Shown piece after piece: positions 10,923-22,163 of a DNA stretch of 64,000 nucleotides. Positions within the stretch are counted from its first letter, which is position 1, and each line of letters begins with the position of its first letter. The notes under the pieces were generated by a model. The model saw nothing but the letters and a program-made list of their open reading frames with translations. It was not told where the DNA came from and did not search any database. Source of the stretch: Monosporascus cannonballus (Eukaryota; Ascomycota; Sordariomycetes; Xylariales); assembly GCA_004154925.1 (NCBI GenBank), contig QJNS01000005.1:558001-622000 (forward strand), read 5' to 3'. Both the position numbers and the translations under genes were made by a program.

Positions 10923-11722
10923 TCAACAGTACGGCAGTGCGGTGTTGGCGCAACTCCCGGCAATAAACGATTGTGATGCCTTTGATAAGTCAACTTCGAA
11001 AATCTGCGCTGACGGGTCCAGTATATGATCAACTATGTGCACCACGCCCTGCGAAGTCAGATGAAAATCAGAATTAGTCATGTTCTTGCAACTAGTGTGG
11101 AAAACAAGGGGGCCTGCAACCGACATTCGTGATCTCTATATCGGCTTCGACTACAGCAGAAGCATTGTTCAGCATGAGTTGACCGGAAGCCACCTGCGCT
11201 CCAACGTAGAGGTAGGACCCTGTCTGGAACCGCTGGAGGGTGGCGTTGAAGGCGGTAGACTTCAACGCCGTGTTGGGGACGTAGTGATGCTGGAGCAAGT
11301 TGCCTAGCCACCACTTCCCCTTCGGGGTGAGAGCGAATGTCCCGAAATACTGGCCGGTATTCCGGAATGCCGTATTGGACGGTGCGAAGAATGTATAATT
11401 CCACGTTGCGGAGGTATTAAAGGCCTGGGCAAATCCTAGTCGCAACATTAGTATCGGGCGTTGGCTCTAACTCTACTCATGCGGCCCGAAACCACGGGAC
11501 TGATGGGAATAGGAACCTACCGGGGACTTGTTCGACAGCAGCCGTTAGGTTGGAGAGACTCTCTTTGGACTTTAGAAAGTCCAGGAGCGTTATGGTGCCG
11601 TCCTTGACAGGTGGCTCATAGGCGCTGGCTGGAATAGGCGTATAGCTAAGAAGGGGGCGGTCAACAACGGCTGCAAGCGCGGCGCAATAGCAAAGGACGG
11701 ATGTGAGGAGGATGACTTTCAT
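10923..11722 (-). CDS. Secreted fasciclin-domain (FAS1) protein, 212 aa
   Basis: Three exons on the minus strand: 11722-11521, 11435-11125 and 11048-10923. The first intron (11520-11436) has a GTAGGT donor, an ATACTAAT branch site and a CTAG end. The second (11124-11049) has a GTCGGT donor, a GACTAAT branch site and a CGCAG end. Both joins keep frame, giving VEQVPG-FAQAFN and EITN-GVVHIVD. ATG 11722 starts a signal peptide (MKVILLTSVLCYCAALAAV). A single FAS1 domain follows, with the hallmark YTFFAPSNTAF box and the closing GVVHIVDHIL box; TITLLDFLKS precedes it. FAS1 domains are cell-surface or matrix adhesion modules. No GPI signal or transmembrane anchor is seen at the short C-terminus. 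It is divergent to the GH27 gene across a 605-bp promoter, which suggests but does not prove co-regulation. Confidence 0.85.
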
Positions 11723-12327
11723 CCTGGCGGGAAGAGATGAACCCATACGACCGTACGACCTAGAATACAAAATACCTAGCTGGTGAGGCTCGGGTACGTG
11801 GTTAATAGGAATCAGGAGGAATGTAGGCAGAGATACTGTCTTGTCGCTAAGCCGTCAATCGGAGTAAGCCAATCGGGGTTGGGTTCTCCCGGCGGTTCCG
11901 GAGCATCCCGCCGCGTGACGGTTTTAGATCGCCTGTTACGGGATTTGCGCAGGCCGGGCTATCTACCGGAGTGGGCTCCGGGGTGGTAGCGGAGAAGCCC
12001 CGACCCGTTCCCCACAACCCCACGACCCCATAAACAGGGTAAAGAAGCGAGGGCTGTGAGAATACTAAGCTAGCAAGCTATACGATTGGGTCTAGGAAGG
12101 AGTCGATAGGGGATTTGTGTATCCGGGGGGGATCTGCGAGCCGACGGTTGGGGTATCGCATCAGGCCTGTAGGCTCAGTTAGGTGTGAAGAAAAGGCATA
12201 ACTAGTCGTTATGCCCCGTCGGTCCGCCCACTTAAATTCAGCCGACAATAAAAAGTCTACGGGGTAGAGGTCGCGCCACTGCCCCGACTGATTAGGAACA
12301 TCTAAACCGAGAGACTAAGTCTACAGA
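11723..12327. promoter_or_regulatory. Divergent promoter between FAS1 and GH27 genes
   Basis: 605 bp separates two outward-facing start codons. I could not identify a specific activator site. No gene is seen. Confidence 0.5.
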
Positions 12328-13739
12328 ATGCTGTTCCCTCTGCTCTTGGTCTCGCCATGTCTGGCCGCTGGCTTGGCCAAAAGGCCCCAGATGGGTGGGA
12401 TCTGCCATCTTGTCCAACCGCCTATATGGACCGTGTGCTGACCAGTCTCCAGGTTGGAACTCGTGGAATGCGTTTAAATCTCATATCAACGAGAGCGTCA
12501 TCCTGCGCACTGCGGATGCGCTCGTCAGCACTGGGATGAGGGTAGCCGGGTACGAGTACCTTCTGATTGACGATGGCTGGGCTGATGACCGGGACGCGAA
12601 CGGCTATCAGCAGGCCAACGCCAGTAGGTTCCCCAACGGCATACCCGCGGTGGCCGACTACACGCACGAACGGGGCCTCAAGCTCGGGATCTACAGGTGA
12701 GCCGCCAACTTGTGCATGACGGGTGCGCCACTGTCGACTTTCTCCCGCTCACACAGTACTCCGCAGCGATGCGGGTATCTTTGGTTGCTCTTTCCGGCCG
12801 GGGAGCTGGGGCTACGAAGAAGTAGACGCCGCCACCTTCGCATCCTGGGGGGTCGACTACCTCAAGTACGACAACTGCGGCGGCTTCCAGGCCGGCACGT
12901 ATCCCCCGCAAGAACGCTTCGGGCGGATGGCGAACGCGCTGCGCAGCTCCGGCCGGGAGATATTCTACTCGCTCTGCCAATGGGGCAACCAGTTCCCGTG
13001 GCTCTGGGCGGACCAGATCGGCGAATCCTACCGGATCTCCGGCGACATCTATCCTTCATTCTCGTCCGACGGCGCCGGCACCTGCAAGACGGCATATTGC
13101 CTCAACACGGGATACGCTAGCGTGAGCGTTCTGACGATGATCCGGAAGATGCGCGAGTTGTCCTATTTCCAGAAGCCGGGAGCATGGGGTCAGTCCGATA
13201 TCACCCCGCGCCGTGCCGCGCCGTGGCATATATAAGTTTGGCGATTGACATGTGTAGCGGATATGGATATGCTCGAGATCGGGAATGGCGTGATGACCGA
13301 ACTAGAGGAGCAAACCCACTTCTCCTTCTGGGCCGCTCTGAAGTCGCCGCTCATAGCCAGCGCGAATCTGCAAACGATCAGCCGGTCGTCCCTCGACATC
13401 CTACTGAACGAAGAGATCATCGCCATCAATCAGGACGACGCCGGCGCTGCGGTGGAATACGTGCCCGCCCTGTCGACCGAGGGGAGCACACAGGTCTGGG
13501 TCGGTCCCCTGTCGTCGGGGAAGTCGAGATTCGTCATCCTGGCTTTCAATGAGAAGAATACCACTCAGAGCTCCATCGAAATTCCGTTGTTTAAAGTGCC
13601 TCGGTTTGCAGAACACGTCGACGGAAGCGGCCGGGTCAGAGACGTTTGGGCTACGAGGGACTTTAGGCAGACAGACAATAATCTTGTGCTGGAGGGCTTT
13701 GGGCCGCACGAGACGAAGGTGCTCGTATTCTCTCAATAA
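12328..13739 (+). CDS. Alpha-galactosidase, glycoside hydrolase family 27, secreted, 404 aa
   Basis: Hydrolyses terminal alpha-galactosyl residues from oligo- or polysaccharides. Four exons: 12328-12394, 12453-12696, 12767-13188 and 13258-13739. The introns are 58, 70 and 69 nt with GT-AG ends and CTGAC- or TTGAC-like branch sites, and the frame is kept at every join. The N-terminus is a signal peptide (MLFPLLLVSPCLAAGLA). The family opening motif MGWNSWNAF is rebuilt across intron 1. The catalytic nucleophile is Asp139 in YLKYDNC and the acid/base is Asp197 in YRISGDI. The C-terminal beta-sandwich ends in GPHETKVLVFSQ. Length is normal for a single-domain GH27. Oddity: the usual WNDPDML box reads WADMDML. 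The gene is divergent to FAS1 and convergent with the lyase. Confidence 0.95.
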
Positions 13740-14061
13740 CTATTAAAGACCGCATAAAATGTCAGGTAGGATTTTACATATAACCATGCTATCAATATAT
13801 CACAAACTTGGGGTGCGAATGATAGTGTAGAGCAGGTCAGAACTGGAACGGCAGAGCACCTATTACGTCTCGGCCTCCCTTGAAGACTTGAAACGGTATT
13901 CAGTATATTACACGGCCATGTGTATTATTGATCGCATCTATGTTCATGTTTCCATGTCTCCTTGGGTCTTTTGATCCAACCACTTATTCACCTCCAGTCC
14001 GGTTGACTCACAGCACGTACACGACTACCACCCTAGCAACAGCCCTCCTCATACTCAGAAA
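13740..14061. other. Convergent intergenic region
   Basis: 322 bp between the 3' ends of the GH27 and lyase genes. It should hold both polyadenylation regions. No gene is seen. Confidence 0.6.
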
Positions 14062-15636
14062 TTAACGAATATTAATGTTCCCGGTACCATTCTCTCCGAG
14101 GCGACCACCTCCCCAGATTGTCCGGTTGTTGCTGTTAAGGAATTCGCCTCTCCCGGGATATGACCAGATCAGATCTCCCCAGCCGGGATGATCGGCTCCC
14201 TTATCTACCCGTGTTCATCAACATTTGCGATAGTCCTAGGAAAGGAGAGGGATGTGTCCAGGTTCGAACTTACGCTTTGGTTCCTTCCCCCCATTCACCT
14301 CCTTCAGCGCTCCCCTCATCTGAGTTATATATGGAGCCTCCAGACCTCGTTTGACCGCATATTGATAGTACAGAATCTAGATTTATGAGCAAGCTCACTT
14401 AGACCTCGGGGGTTCCGGGGCGGATACGGACTAGGGGCGTGCCGACTCACATCATAGACCTGAGGGGTTCCGTTCGATGCTCCGCGGCCGATAGGCGACG
14501 GCTTGCTCCAAGGGCCATTTACGAGGATCGCCTCGCAACGGTAGAATTTCCGATCGAAGGGCAACTCGTGGCCGAGGTTATACTTTGCGACGTATTCGCC
14601 CGCTCTCAGGAGTAGGTTGTCCTCCAGCGAGTAGACGTCGGTCCCCTGGGATTGGATGACGCGGGCGGCTTCCGCGGCCCAGCCCACAGCCCCGTGGGCA
14701 TGGCCTTGGTCCCTGCCCGCCTCGGCCCCCTGGCCTGTCCGCGAGTCAAAGTTGCCGTAGATTCCGGCGCAGGGGTCTTTCTGGTAGGCATGTACAGCGT
14801 AATTCCACTGGTCCACGTAGTCAGAATCTCTCAGTTCGTGACTCTTCTCCCTAGAAACCGGTGGCGCCCACTTACCATAGTAACATCGTCTAGATATACC
14901 GCAAACGAGAGTAGGGCCTTGATGCTGACCATGCCGTAGTTTGCCTGGCCGATAATGATGGACTGCCGCGCGAATAGCCAGTAGAGCTGGTTCGAGAAGC
15001 CGCTGGAGCCGATGGGTCTGGCTCCGCGCTCGACCCATCCTCCTTCCCACCTCATGATCTCCGCCGCGTTCGCCAACAGGTCACCCTCCAGCCCCACCAG
15101 AAGCGATGTGTCGGTGCCGATGATGCTTGTCAGGTTCGTCCCCCAAGCATCTATGATGGACGTAGCCCGGTCCCAGTGGCTCTGGTTCTTGGTGATATAC
15201 CACATCAGGGCGTTTTGGTACGCCGCACGAGCATCATCGGTGAAAGACGTGTAATTGGTGCATTGACCCCGGCAGATAACGCTCTTCGGCCCTCGCATGA
15301 CGTACTGGATTTGCACGAGTTAGTTTGATCTCTCTTCAGTTGTTGCTTGGCGTCCTCGGCATGATTTACATCCGCGTGTGAATATTCGTCGGCGCTGAAC
15401 TGGGCATATGCTGACTTCCACGGCTCAGCATTGTCTTCCATTCCGAGTCTGATGCGCTCCAGGTCATCGTGCGTATGCCACAAACCTGGATGGACGAACT
15501 CTCCGATCCGTGATTTCGAGCCCGGGACTTGGGGAGCGACGGGGATGGGCCCGTTGAGTATCGGCAGCCCGTTGAGGCAGCCCGTGGCCTCCACGAGGCC
15601 GAACAAGAGGGCAGGGGCAAGCCTCGAAACGAACAT
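14062..15636 (-). CDS. Secreted polysaccharide lyase, alginate-lyase superfamily (PL38-like), 432 aa
   Basis: Likely cleaves a uronate-containing polymer by beta-elimination, leaving 4,5-unsaturated ends. Five exons on the minus strand: 15636-15370, 15304-14876, 14807-14451, 14376-14274 and 14204-14062. The four introns of 65-74 nt have good donors (GTAAAT, GTAAGT, GTGAGT, GTAAGT), and all joins keep frame. ATG 15636 opens a signal peptide (MFVSRLAPALLFGLVEATG). Recognisable conserved blocks of the fungal family are HPGLWHTHDDLERIR, MRWEGGW, QLYWLFARQS, GRDQGHAHGAVGW, DILYYQYAVKRGLEAPY and ADHPGWGDLIW, the last recovered only by splicing the final exon. The superfamily folds as an alpha/alpha toroid. 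Family PL38 includes glucuronan lyases, but I assign substrate only tentatively. It is divergent to GH88 and convergent with GH27. Confidence 0.85.
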
Positions 15637-16466
15637 GATCGGCAAGTGACGGCGTCCAAGGCAACATCGGTTTGAGGATTCACCGAGATAGGCGTCGTAT
15701 TGGGTGTTAAATAACGAGCGGAGCAGACTTCGCCTGTGGATGGGGACACCCCAGACCCCCTCGTCCCCAGGCACCGCCATGGCCGGGCGCAATATGGCCC
15801 GAGATCATCCTTGTCGGGAAATAAGGTGACGGATAAATAACGTGGCTAGAACTTCGTACACCTGTAGCTATGTATATTGAGACTACCTTCCCATTTTCAA
15901 ATTGCCGATAATGCAACGCATTCATAACCTGCGTCCACTTTAACAATTGTCAACAGCTAATATTAATTCCCCCGCGGGAACGCACGCTGCCGGGCTACCG
16001 TTCCGCCACGTTTGATCAGTCGGATAGAAGCTGCGCAGGGTGTCCCCATCGAAAGAGCGGCTCACCTTGGCAATTTTCTGCGGTGAGAGCTCCGGCAATT
16101 CCTCCGTATCCCGTCTGACGGTGGATGGACAACCGTGGTCCACCAACCCCCACAGCTGTTCTTCAGGGAAACTCAGGAACACTGTGTGCAGGATCTACTG
16201 GAGTACCCAGTCGGCTTACTTACTCGGCTAATATATGGGTCCCCATGGGTTCCCAAACTATACAAGGACCGTAATGTTGCTACATCAAAGTCCGCTTCAG
16301 CAGGAAGCTTTGAAAAGGGGCCAACACGCCCTATTTCCATAAGAAATCGTGATTCAAGCTCCCAGTGAAGCTACTCTCCCAAGTCAAAAAGCCACCTGCC
16401 CATTTCGCTTAACCGCCTTGCGTCGAAGCGATAGATATCAGCAGCACCTCGCCACCGGAGCACAAG
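15637..16466. promoter_or_regulatory. Divergent promoter between lyase and GH88 genes
   Basis: 830 bp separates the start codons of two enzymes acting on consecutive steps. A shared activator site is expected, but none could be named. No gene is seen. Confidence 0.5.
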
Positions 16467-18119
16467 ATGCGGTCCGACAGGAAGCGTCCTCGGGTCGGCT
16501 ATGAACGAAGCGAGACCGAGAACTCTGCCGTGTCAGCTCTCCCAACGCCGAGAGAGCCCTCAGACGGCGACGCACGGCCTCACCCAAGCTCGCCTGTGTC
16601 GAGGGAGCCGAATACGGAGCATCTCCGTCGCATGTTTTCAAGCGAGACTCACGGTAAGATCTGGGGGGTCGCATCGAAGGCATTACAGCAGGTAGGGCCA
16701 GCATTATTTCAGGGCGATCTGGGGGGATATGAGCACCTCATTCTGACAGTCGAACAGCCTAACCCGCCGCTCTACTTCCCCGAGTACACTAGGCCAGGGG
16801 GGACGGAGTACGTATATCGAGACCTAGACTTCTGGACCTCGGGCTTTTTTCCGGGATGCCTGTATCTGCTACTAGAAAGGGAGCGCAGATTCAAGCCGGC
16901 TGCGTTCGACTCAAGCGTTGCCGGACCGCACGAGAGCCAGCTCGAGTAAGCATTGCTCCTTGTTTCGAAGCGGAAGGCCGGATACTGACTCGACACAGAT
17001 TTGCTTGTAAGTGGTGGACGGAAAGCCTGCACCAAAATGCGCAACTCGGGACGACACACGATTTGGGTTTCATGATCGCGCCGTGGGCAAAACCGGCATG
17101 GGAGCTTAATCGAGACTTCAGAGCATTTGAAACCCTCAAGCGCGCGGCAAAGACGCTCTACGGGCGGTTTAGCCCGGAGGTCGGCTTGATCCGGTCGTGG
17201 GACACGTGCACGACGAAGAGATATTCCTTCGTAGAGCCCGATGCAGAGTACCTCACAGTGATTGTGAGTGTTGCCGCCGTTGTTATTGCTGCGGGATCGC
17301 GGCCTCCCCGCATCCGCTCTGCCCCCTATACTGAATGGCGCCCCTTAGGACAACATGATGAACCTGGACCTCCTGTTCTACGTCGCGAGGCAGACAGGCG
17401 ACCGCGCGATGTTCGAGGCGGCGGTGCAGCACGCGCGGACGACGCGGCGCACGCACGTTCGCGATGACGCCTCCACGGTCCACCTCGTGGTCCTCGACCC
17501 GGCGACGGGCGCGGTCCGCGAGCGCCTGACGAACCAGGGCTACGCGGACGCGTCGTGCTGGTCGCGGGGGCAGGCGTGGTCCGTCGCCGGGTTCGCCGAG
17601 ACGTACCACTGGACGCGCGACCCGTCGTTCCTGGACACGGCGCGCCGCTGCGCCGACTACTTCCTGCGCCGCCTGCCAGCGTCCGGGGTCCCGCCGTGGG
17701 ACTTCGACGCCGCGGCCGAGCACGGCGCCGAGACGCAGCCGCCCGACGTCAGCGCCGCCGTGATCGCGGCCTACGGCCTGCTCCTCATCCACAAGGCGCT
17801 GGGGGCGCTGGGACAGGATTCTGCGTACCTGCACGACGCGCTTCGGTTGACCGAGGCGGTGTGCGGGCGCCACATGAACGACCCGTCTACGTTCGTCACT
17901 CGGAGGGAGACCATAGAGATGGTTGAACGGTCCACCCAGGTCGTGAGCACTCTATCGGTCGAGATGGGCGCCGGGGATACCATCCTGAACGGCGCGACTA
18001 TCAATAACCACGAGTTTGCGCCGCGGCGCTGGGCCAACCATGGTCTGGTATACGCCGACTACTACTTTCTTCTTGTAGGTAATAAGCTGTTGGAAATGGG
18101 GTTAGGGGGGCTGATATGA
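16467..18119 (+). CDS. Unsaturated glucuronyl hydrolase, GH88, cytoplasmic, 504 aa
   Basis: Hydrolyses the 4,5-unsaturated uronic acid from the non-reducing end of oligosaccharides made by polysaccharide lyases. Three exons: 16467-16945, 16999-17263 and 17349-18119. Intron 1 (53 nt) has GTAAGC and a TACTGAC branch site; intron 2 (85 nt) has GTGAGT and an ACTGAA branch site. Family blocks are DFWTSGFFPG, THDLGFMIAPW (Asp181) and IDNMMNLDLL (Asp249). By analogy with bacterial enzymes the two Asp residues are the catalytic pair; the second block is rebuilt across intron 2. The C-terminal ANHGLVYADYYFLLVGNKLLEMG matches the family. The first 55 residues are polar and look disordered, so ATG 16632 (MFSSETHGKIW) is an alternative start. 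No signal peptide is seen with either start, which suggests an intracellular enzyme. Confidence 0.92.
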
Positions 18120-18354
18120 GGACGGGCTCCGAGAGAAGTGCAAGGAGATCGAGTTGTATATTATTGTCTGGATGTGCTATTCCCAATGATAGGTTCCCAT
18201 GCTCATCAAAAGGGGATTGCGGTATGAACGTCGTTTATCCGAGAAACTCCCAAGACTCCGCGTGTTCTGCCGGTCTCGGGATAAATTCAGTTTATACAGC
18301 TTGTCCTCCACTCCCTGTCCAGCCGGCCGTCCGAGATAGGTCGCTGTTCCGAGG

Positions 18355-21067
18355 TTATTGCCCGCCCGTCTCCGTGGGGTCCGTCCCAGCGGTGTGCGAA
18401 AACATACTGACCCTCTGGTCCGGGAGGAAAGGGTAATCTAGGAACGAATTAAGCGTTTCGAACCCATCCATGCTCGGTTCGAATTGCACCACCGCCGCAT
18501 GATCGGCACCTAGGGTTGGAGAATGCATAGCGGACTGGCCTGCGCTTAGTGCTTTGAATGCCATCGGCAACGGCGGAAACGCGAGGGTGATGCTATCTGG
18601 GGAGTCCTGCTGTTCCGTCGGGACGGGGAAATGCCCTGGCTGTCCGTCCAAATATCCGCCTGGCCGGATGCTGCTATTCGAACCTTCGCTTGGATGTGTA
18701 ACGGCGCCGTCGGTAAGATTGAACGGGGCCTGCCCTGCCTCGGGCCGCCGGGCCGCCGGAGAAGTGATGGTACGCGGCTGGCCTTGGTTCTCCGAGTACG
18801 CCGGCTGCCTAATGTCTAGAGTGCTGTTCGGACCCAACTGTCTCGCATGGGTCAAGCGAGAGGCAAACTTGGAAGCTAGGTTGTCTCCCGAAGCCGGCCT
18901 CTTAAGAGACGCGTGCGGACCGTTCCATCTGCGCGAAACCTCCCAGAGACTATTTACGAGAACATCAAACTCTCGCGGGAGTTCCGTGCTATAGTATGCC
19001 GAGTGGGCGAGGAGCATCCTCCCGCATATGAATAAGCAGAATGCGAATTGCGGGTTCGTGAGGAAGTCTGCGTCCTGTAAGAATTTGTCTGCGATGATCG
19101 CCACCTCTCTCGCTGCGGCCAAGCAGGTCTCTGCGCTCGACGAGGACGGCAACCGGATGGGCGAGGCTTGCCAGTCCGGAGAAGGGTATGCGATACATTG
19201 GTGGAGTAGCACCACGGCGGTATTGTGTGTCATATGGGCCAAGGTCAAATTGGGATCCATGTTGCCGTCGGCGTTCAATGCACATGCCTCCCGCCACTTC
19301 TCGGGCAAGAATATCTTCCACCTGAGCGAGTTTTTAGAGACCGTTCCTGGACAAGCAAGATGTAGACTTACTGTACTAGGCGTAAATCAAGCTGTTTGAA
19401 ACGTACCAGCCAGACTTGCACGTCATGCATGTTGGTGACCTCGACGACCTTTTGGAGGAAGAAAGACGTTACAAGGCTGAGGTTTTCCGTGGCTTCGATG
19501 CAGTAGCCAAATCCGCCAAGGGCGGCGGTGTCGTCGGTCTCCAGCCTCGAGTCCGGGAGAGTGCCGCTCATCTGGTTCGACTGATCCGACACTCCGAAGT
19601 ACGGGGTTGGGCTGGGCAGTGGCTCGCCCGCTTCCCATAGGGCGCCTTCACATGGTAGTCTTCGCCTGACCTCTGCACTCTTTAGCGACAAGTTCCAGCC
19701 GGTCGCCATGCTACAGAAGCGGTCCATAAGGAAGACATTCCAGAAGACCCGCCGTCTCCCTTCCACTTCCGTCCAGTCCCGGCACGGAGGTAGAAAGGCT
19801 ATCCGCGTAATCAAGGATTTGGAGCCTCCGGTAGGCTGTCGCGCATCCTCGTCTTCGACGCTCAATTGTAGGTGTTCTGCAGTCCGAGCCATGCTACCGA
19901 CGATAGACCATGTTGACGGTCCGCGCCCACTCCCTATCTGCTCGCCGGTCAGTACACTTCGGTTAGGGCGCCGGCTCCGCTCGGCGGAACGAGGGTGATG
20001 CAGACCGTGTCGAATGCGCAGATGATAAGCGCCTGGAGATTCTCCACCGAGAAAGACTCCATGCTTTCCAGTATCACACTCTGTCGGCATCTCTGAGCCA
20101 GGTTTGATCGGGTCTCTGGGTTTGCAAGCCTCGGGTCATCCGAGAAGCGCGCGCACAAGGATACGATCGCATGGAAGACGTTTTTCAGCTTCTGCCTCTC
20201 GGATGCCACCTTGGCCTCCTGCCGGAAGCGACGCACGTGCAGGATCGGGATCCACGGTTGGATGCGAGCAAAGTAAATATCGACCAAAGAGTCGACGAGG
20301 TCGTCCGGGAGCCGTAGATCGCCGAACTCCAGGGAGGAAGGCGCTTGCGCGGTAGAATACTCTCCGTTGTCGACCTTGCGCCGCTTAGTCCCGGGTGGTC
20401 CCCGGGCATCCGCTGAACTACCTTGGCCCTCGGGCCCAAGTGTCGAAAGCAACTGCCTCAGTTCGGCCGTGCATTCCTGCAGTGTCTTGCTTGGTCGTAA
20501 GCTGCATGTCAAAGGCGAATTGGCCTGGCCAGCGCTGTCAAAACATCGCCAGACCTGTTGCCACAGGAGGCCCTGGCCGAGGAACATGTTCTCCAACGTG
20601 GCTGAAGCAGCGTTAATGGAGAGGTGCGCAGCAAGCTAAGGAACTGAGCGGAAGGCCAACACACCTACTCTCTGGTTGAGGCTCTCGATGGCCCCGGCCC
20701 GCATGCCAGGCTTCGCAGTCTTTTCGTCGTAGACGCATTCGACGTCTTGCAGGATGTGTGTCAGCGCCACTTGAGGAGACGAGAACCGCCGGGGGAAGAG
20801 ATGCGGGCGACTAACTCTGCCTGGCGCATTGCGAACACGGCTGGCGTCTGGAACATTTGGCCTTCTTGCGTCGACATGCCTGGGCTGGTCTTAGCCGGTT
20901 CCCCGTCGAAAGGGAGACGACGGGTAAGGGGGGGATGGCGGTATACGTGCCTGGCAGGCAGGCCCTTCGTCTCCCCTAGTCATATTATTCATATCCTTGG
21001 ACGTTCCAGCCCTTCTAACCCCCTCATCGTAGGCATCATCGTCGGTTTCCTCAGCATTGTGCCTCAT
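18355..21067 (-). CDS. Zn2Cys6 transcription factor with fungal-specific domain, 796 aa
   Basis: Six exons on the minus strand: 21067-20951, 20879-20816, 20745-20665, 20601-20006, 19937-19372 and 19321-18355; the coding length is a multiple of three throughout. The binuclear zinc cluster is complete only after splicing: Cys38-x2-Cys41-x6-Cys48-x5-Cys54-x2-Cys57-x6-Cys64. The first intron (20950-20880) uses a GC donor and falls between the first two cysteines. A heptad dimerisation stretch follows (SLNQRVATLENMFLGQG). The fungal-specific middle domain spans roughly residues 150-450, with DIYFARIQPWIPILH, SGRGPSTWSIVGSM and RRRVFWNVFLMDR. The C-terminus is Ser/Pro-rich. Its position between GH88 and the transporter makes it the likely pathway regulator. 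The specific target is unknown. Confidence 0.9.
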
Positions 21068-22163
21068 TGTTTTCGTGACGAACACCGGACGCAAGACGGG
21101 TCGTGGAGCCGCGTCTTCGTAGCAAGAACGTCGTCTCCTTTACACGACGACGCGTCCCAGTCAACACTTCCCAATCGGGGCCGTTTTCAAAAGAAGCCGA
21201 GGTAATTGATTACTTAACACTAGATCGAAATGGATTATTCTCACGATATGGGTTTGACGAGCGTCGAGGCATGGCCTCGAAGATGAAATACGTTAGGGGA
21301 GTTCCCCGGATTTAGTTTTCCTGGCTAGGTCTACCTTTTTAAGGAACCAGGTGCTAAAGGGCCTGAGAACAGAGGGGATGGTCCCACTATATACAAACAC
21401 CGTCGCCCCTTCAATTAGTACATAGCCATCACTGATACAGCGTTAAAGTTGATACCGCGTTCCCTAGCTCTTAACCTCAGAACGAAGTGAATTCAATTAC
21501 CATATGGGAGGACTCCCATTCCCAGGGATTCCCTTTTTAATTCGAACAAGTACTCCTATCTCAAGTCATGCCCACTTACTTATGCGGTAGGTATTTGCGA
21601 CGGCTTCGTTGTGATGCGAGCCCCCTGCGTAACTACCCCAATGAACCTGGGGGTTCGCCTCCTTATTAGTCTCCTGCGTAGATCAGGCGACTTTAGTACT
21701 TCGGCTCACTACCCCAGTTTCTCCACAAACCCCGAATTTTTCCATGCATATCCCCGGATGCCCAGATTCCCCCAATGTTACCCCAAAGAGCCGGCGGCAG
21801 CGCCCGGGGACGTGGGAGCGGCGATCGGAGGAAGCGTCGGAGCTCACTCCGGCGTGCGGATGGTACGGCACTTACTGTTGGTACGTATACGCGACGGCCC
21901 TGGGCGAGACTTCGGTGGTCGAGAGCCCTAGCGACTCGGGACCATTACTCGCCGGTGCCCCGCTGAGTCGCCGTACGTGCGAGTGCCACGGTTTGCTGCT
22001 CTTACATCGTATTACTTATATGCAAGGGAGCTCCTCGACGAGGAAGCTGGAGATGATGACAATTCATCGACGGACAGGGCCTACTTCTTCGTTGTTTCTT
22101 CCTCTCACTCGTTCCTAGACCATTACTGTGTCGCCGCCTCTGGACGAGCGCTCGCTGGTGATC
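21068..22163. promoter_or_regulatory. Divergent promoter between regulator and transporter
   Basis: 1.1 kb between the start codons of the Zn2Cys6 gene and the MFS gene. Short open frames (21611-21931 and others) show no family features. Sequence near 21770-22000 is GC-richer than the rest, but no gene is supported. Confidence 0.45.
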
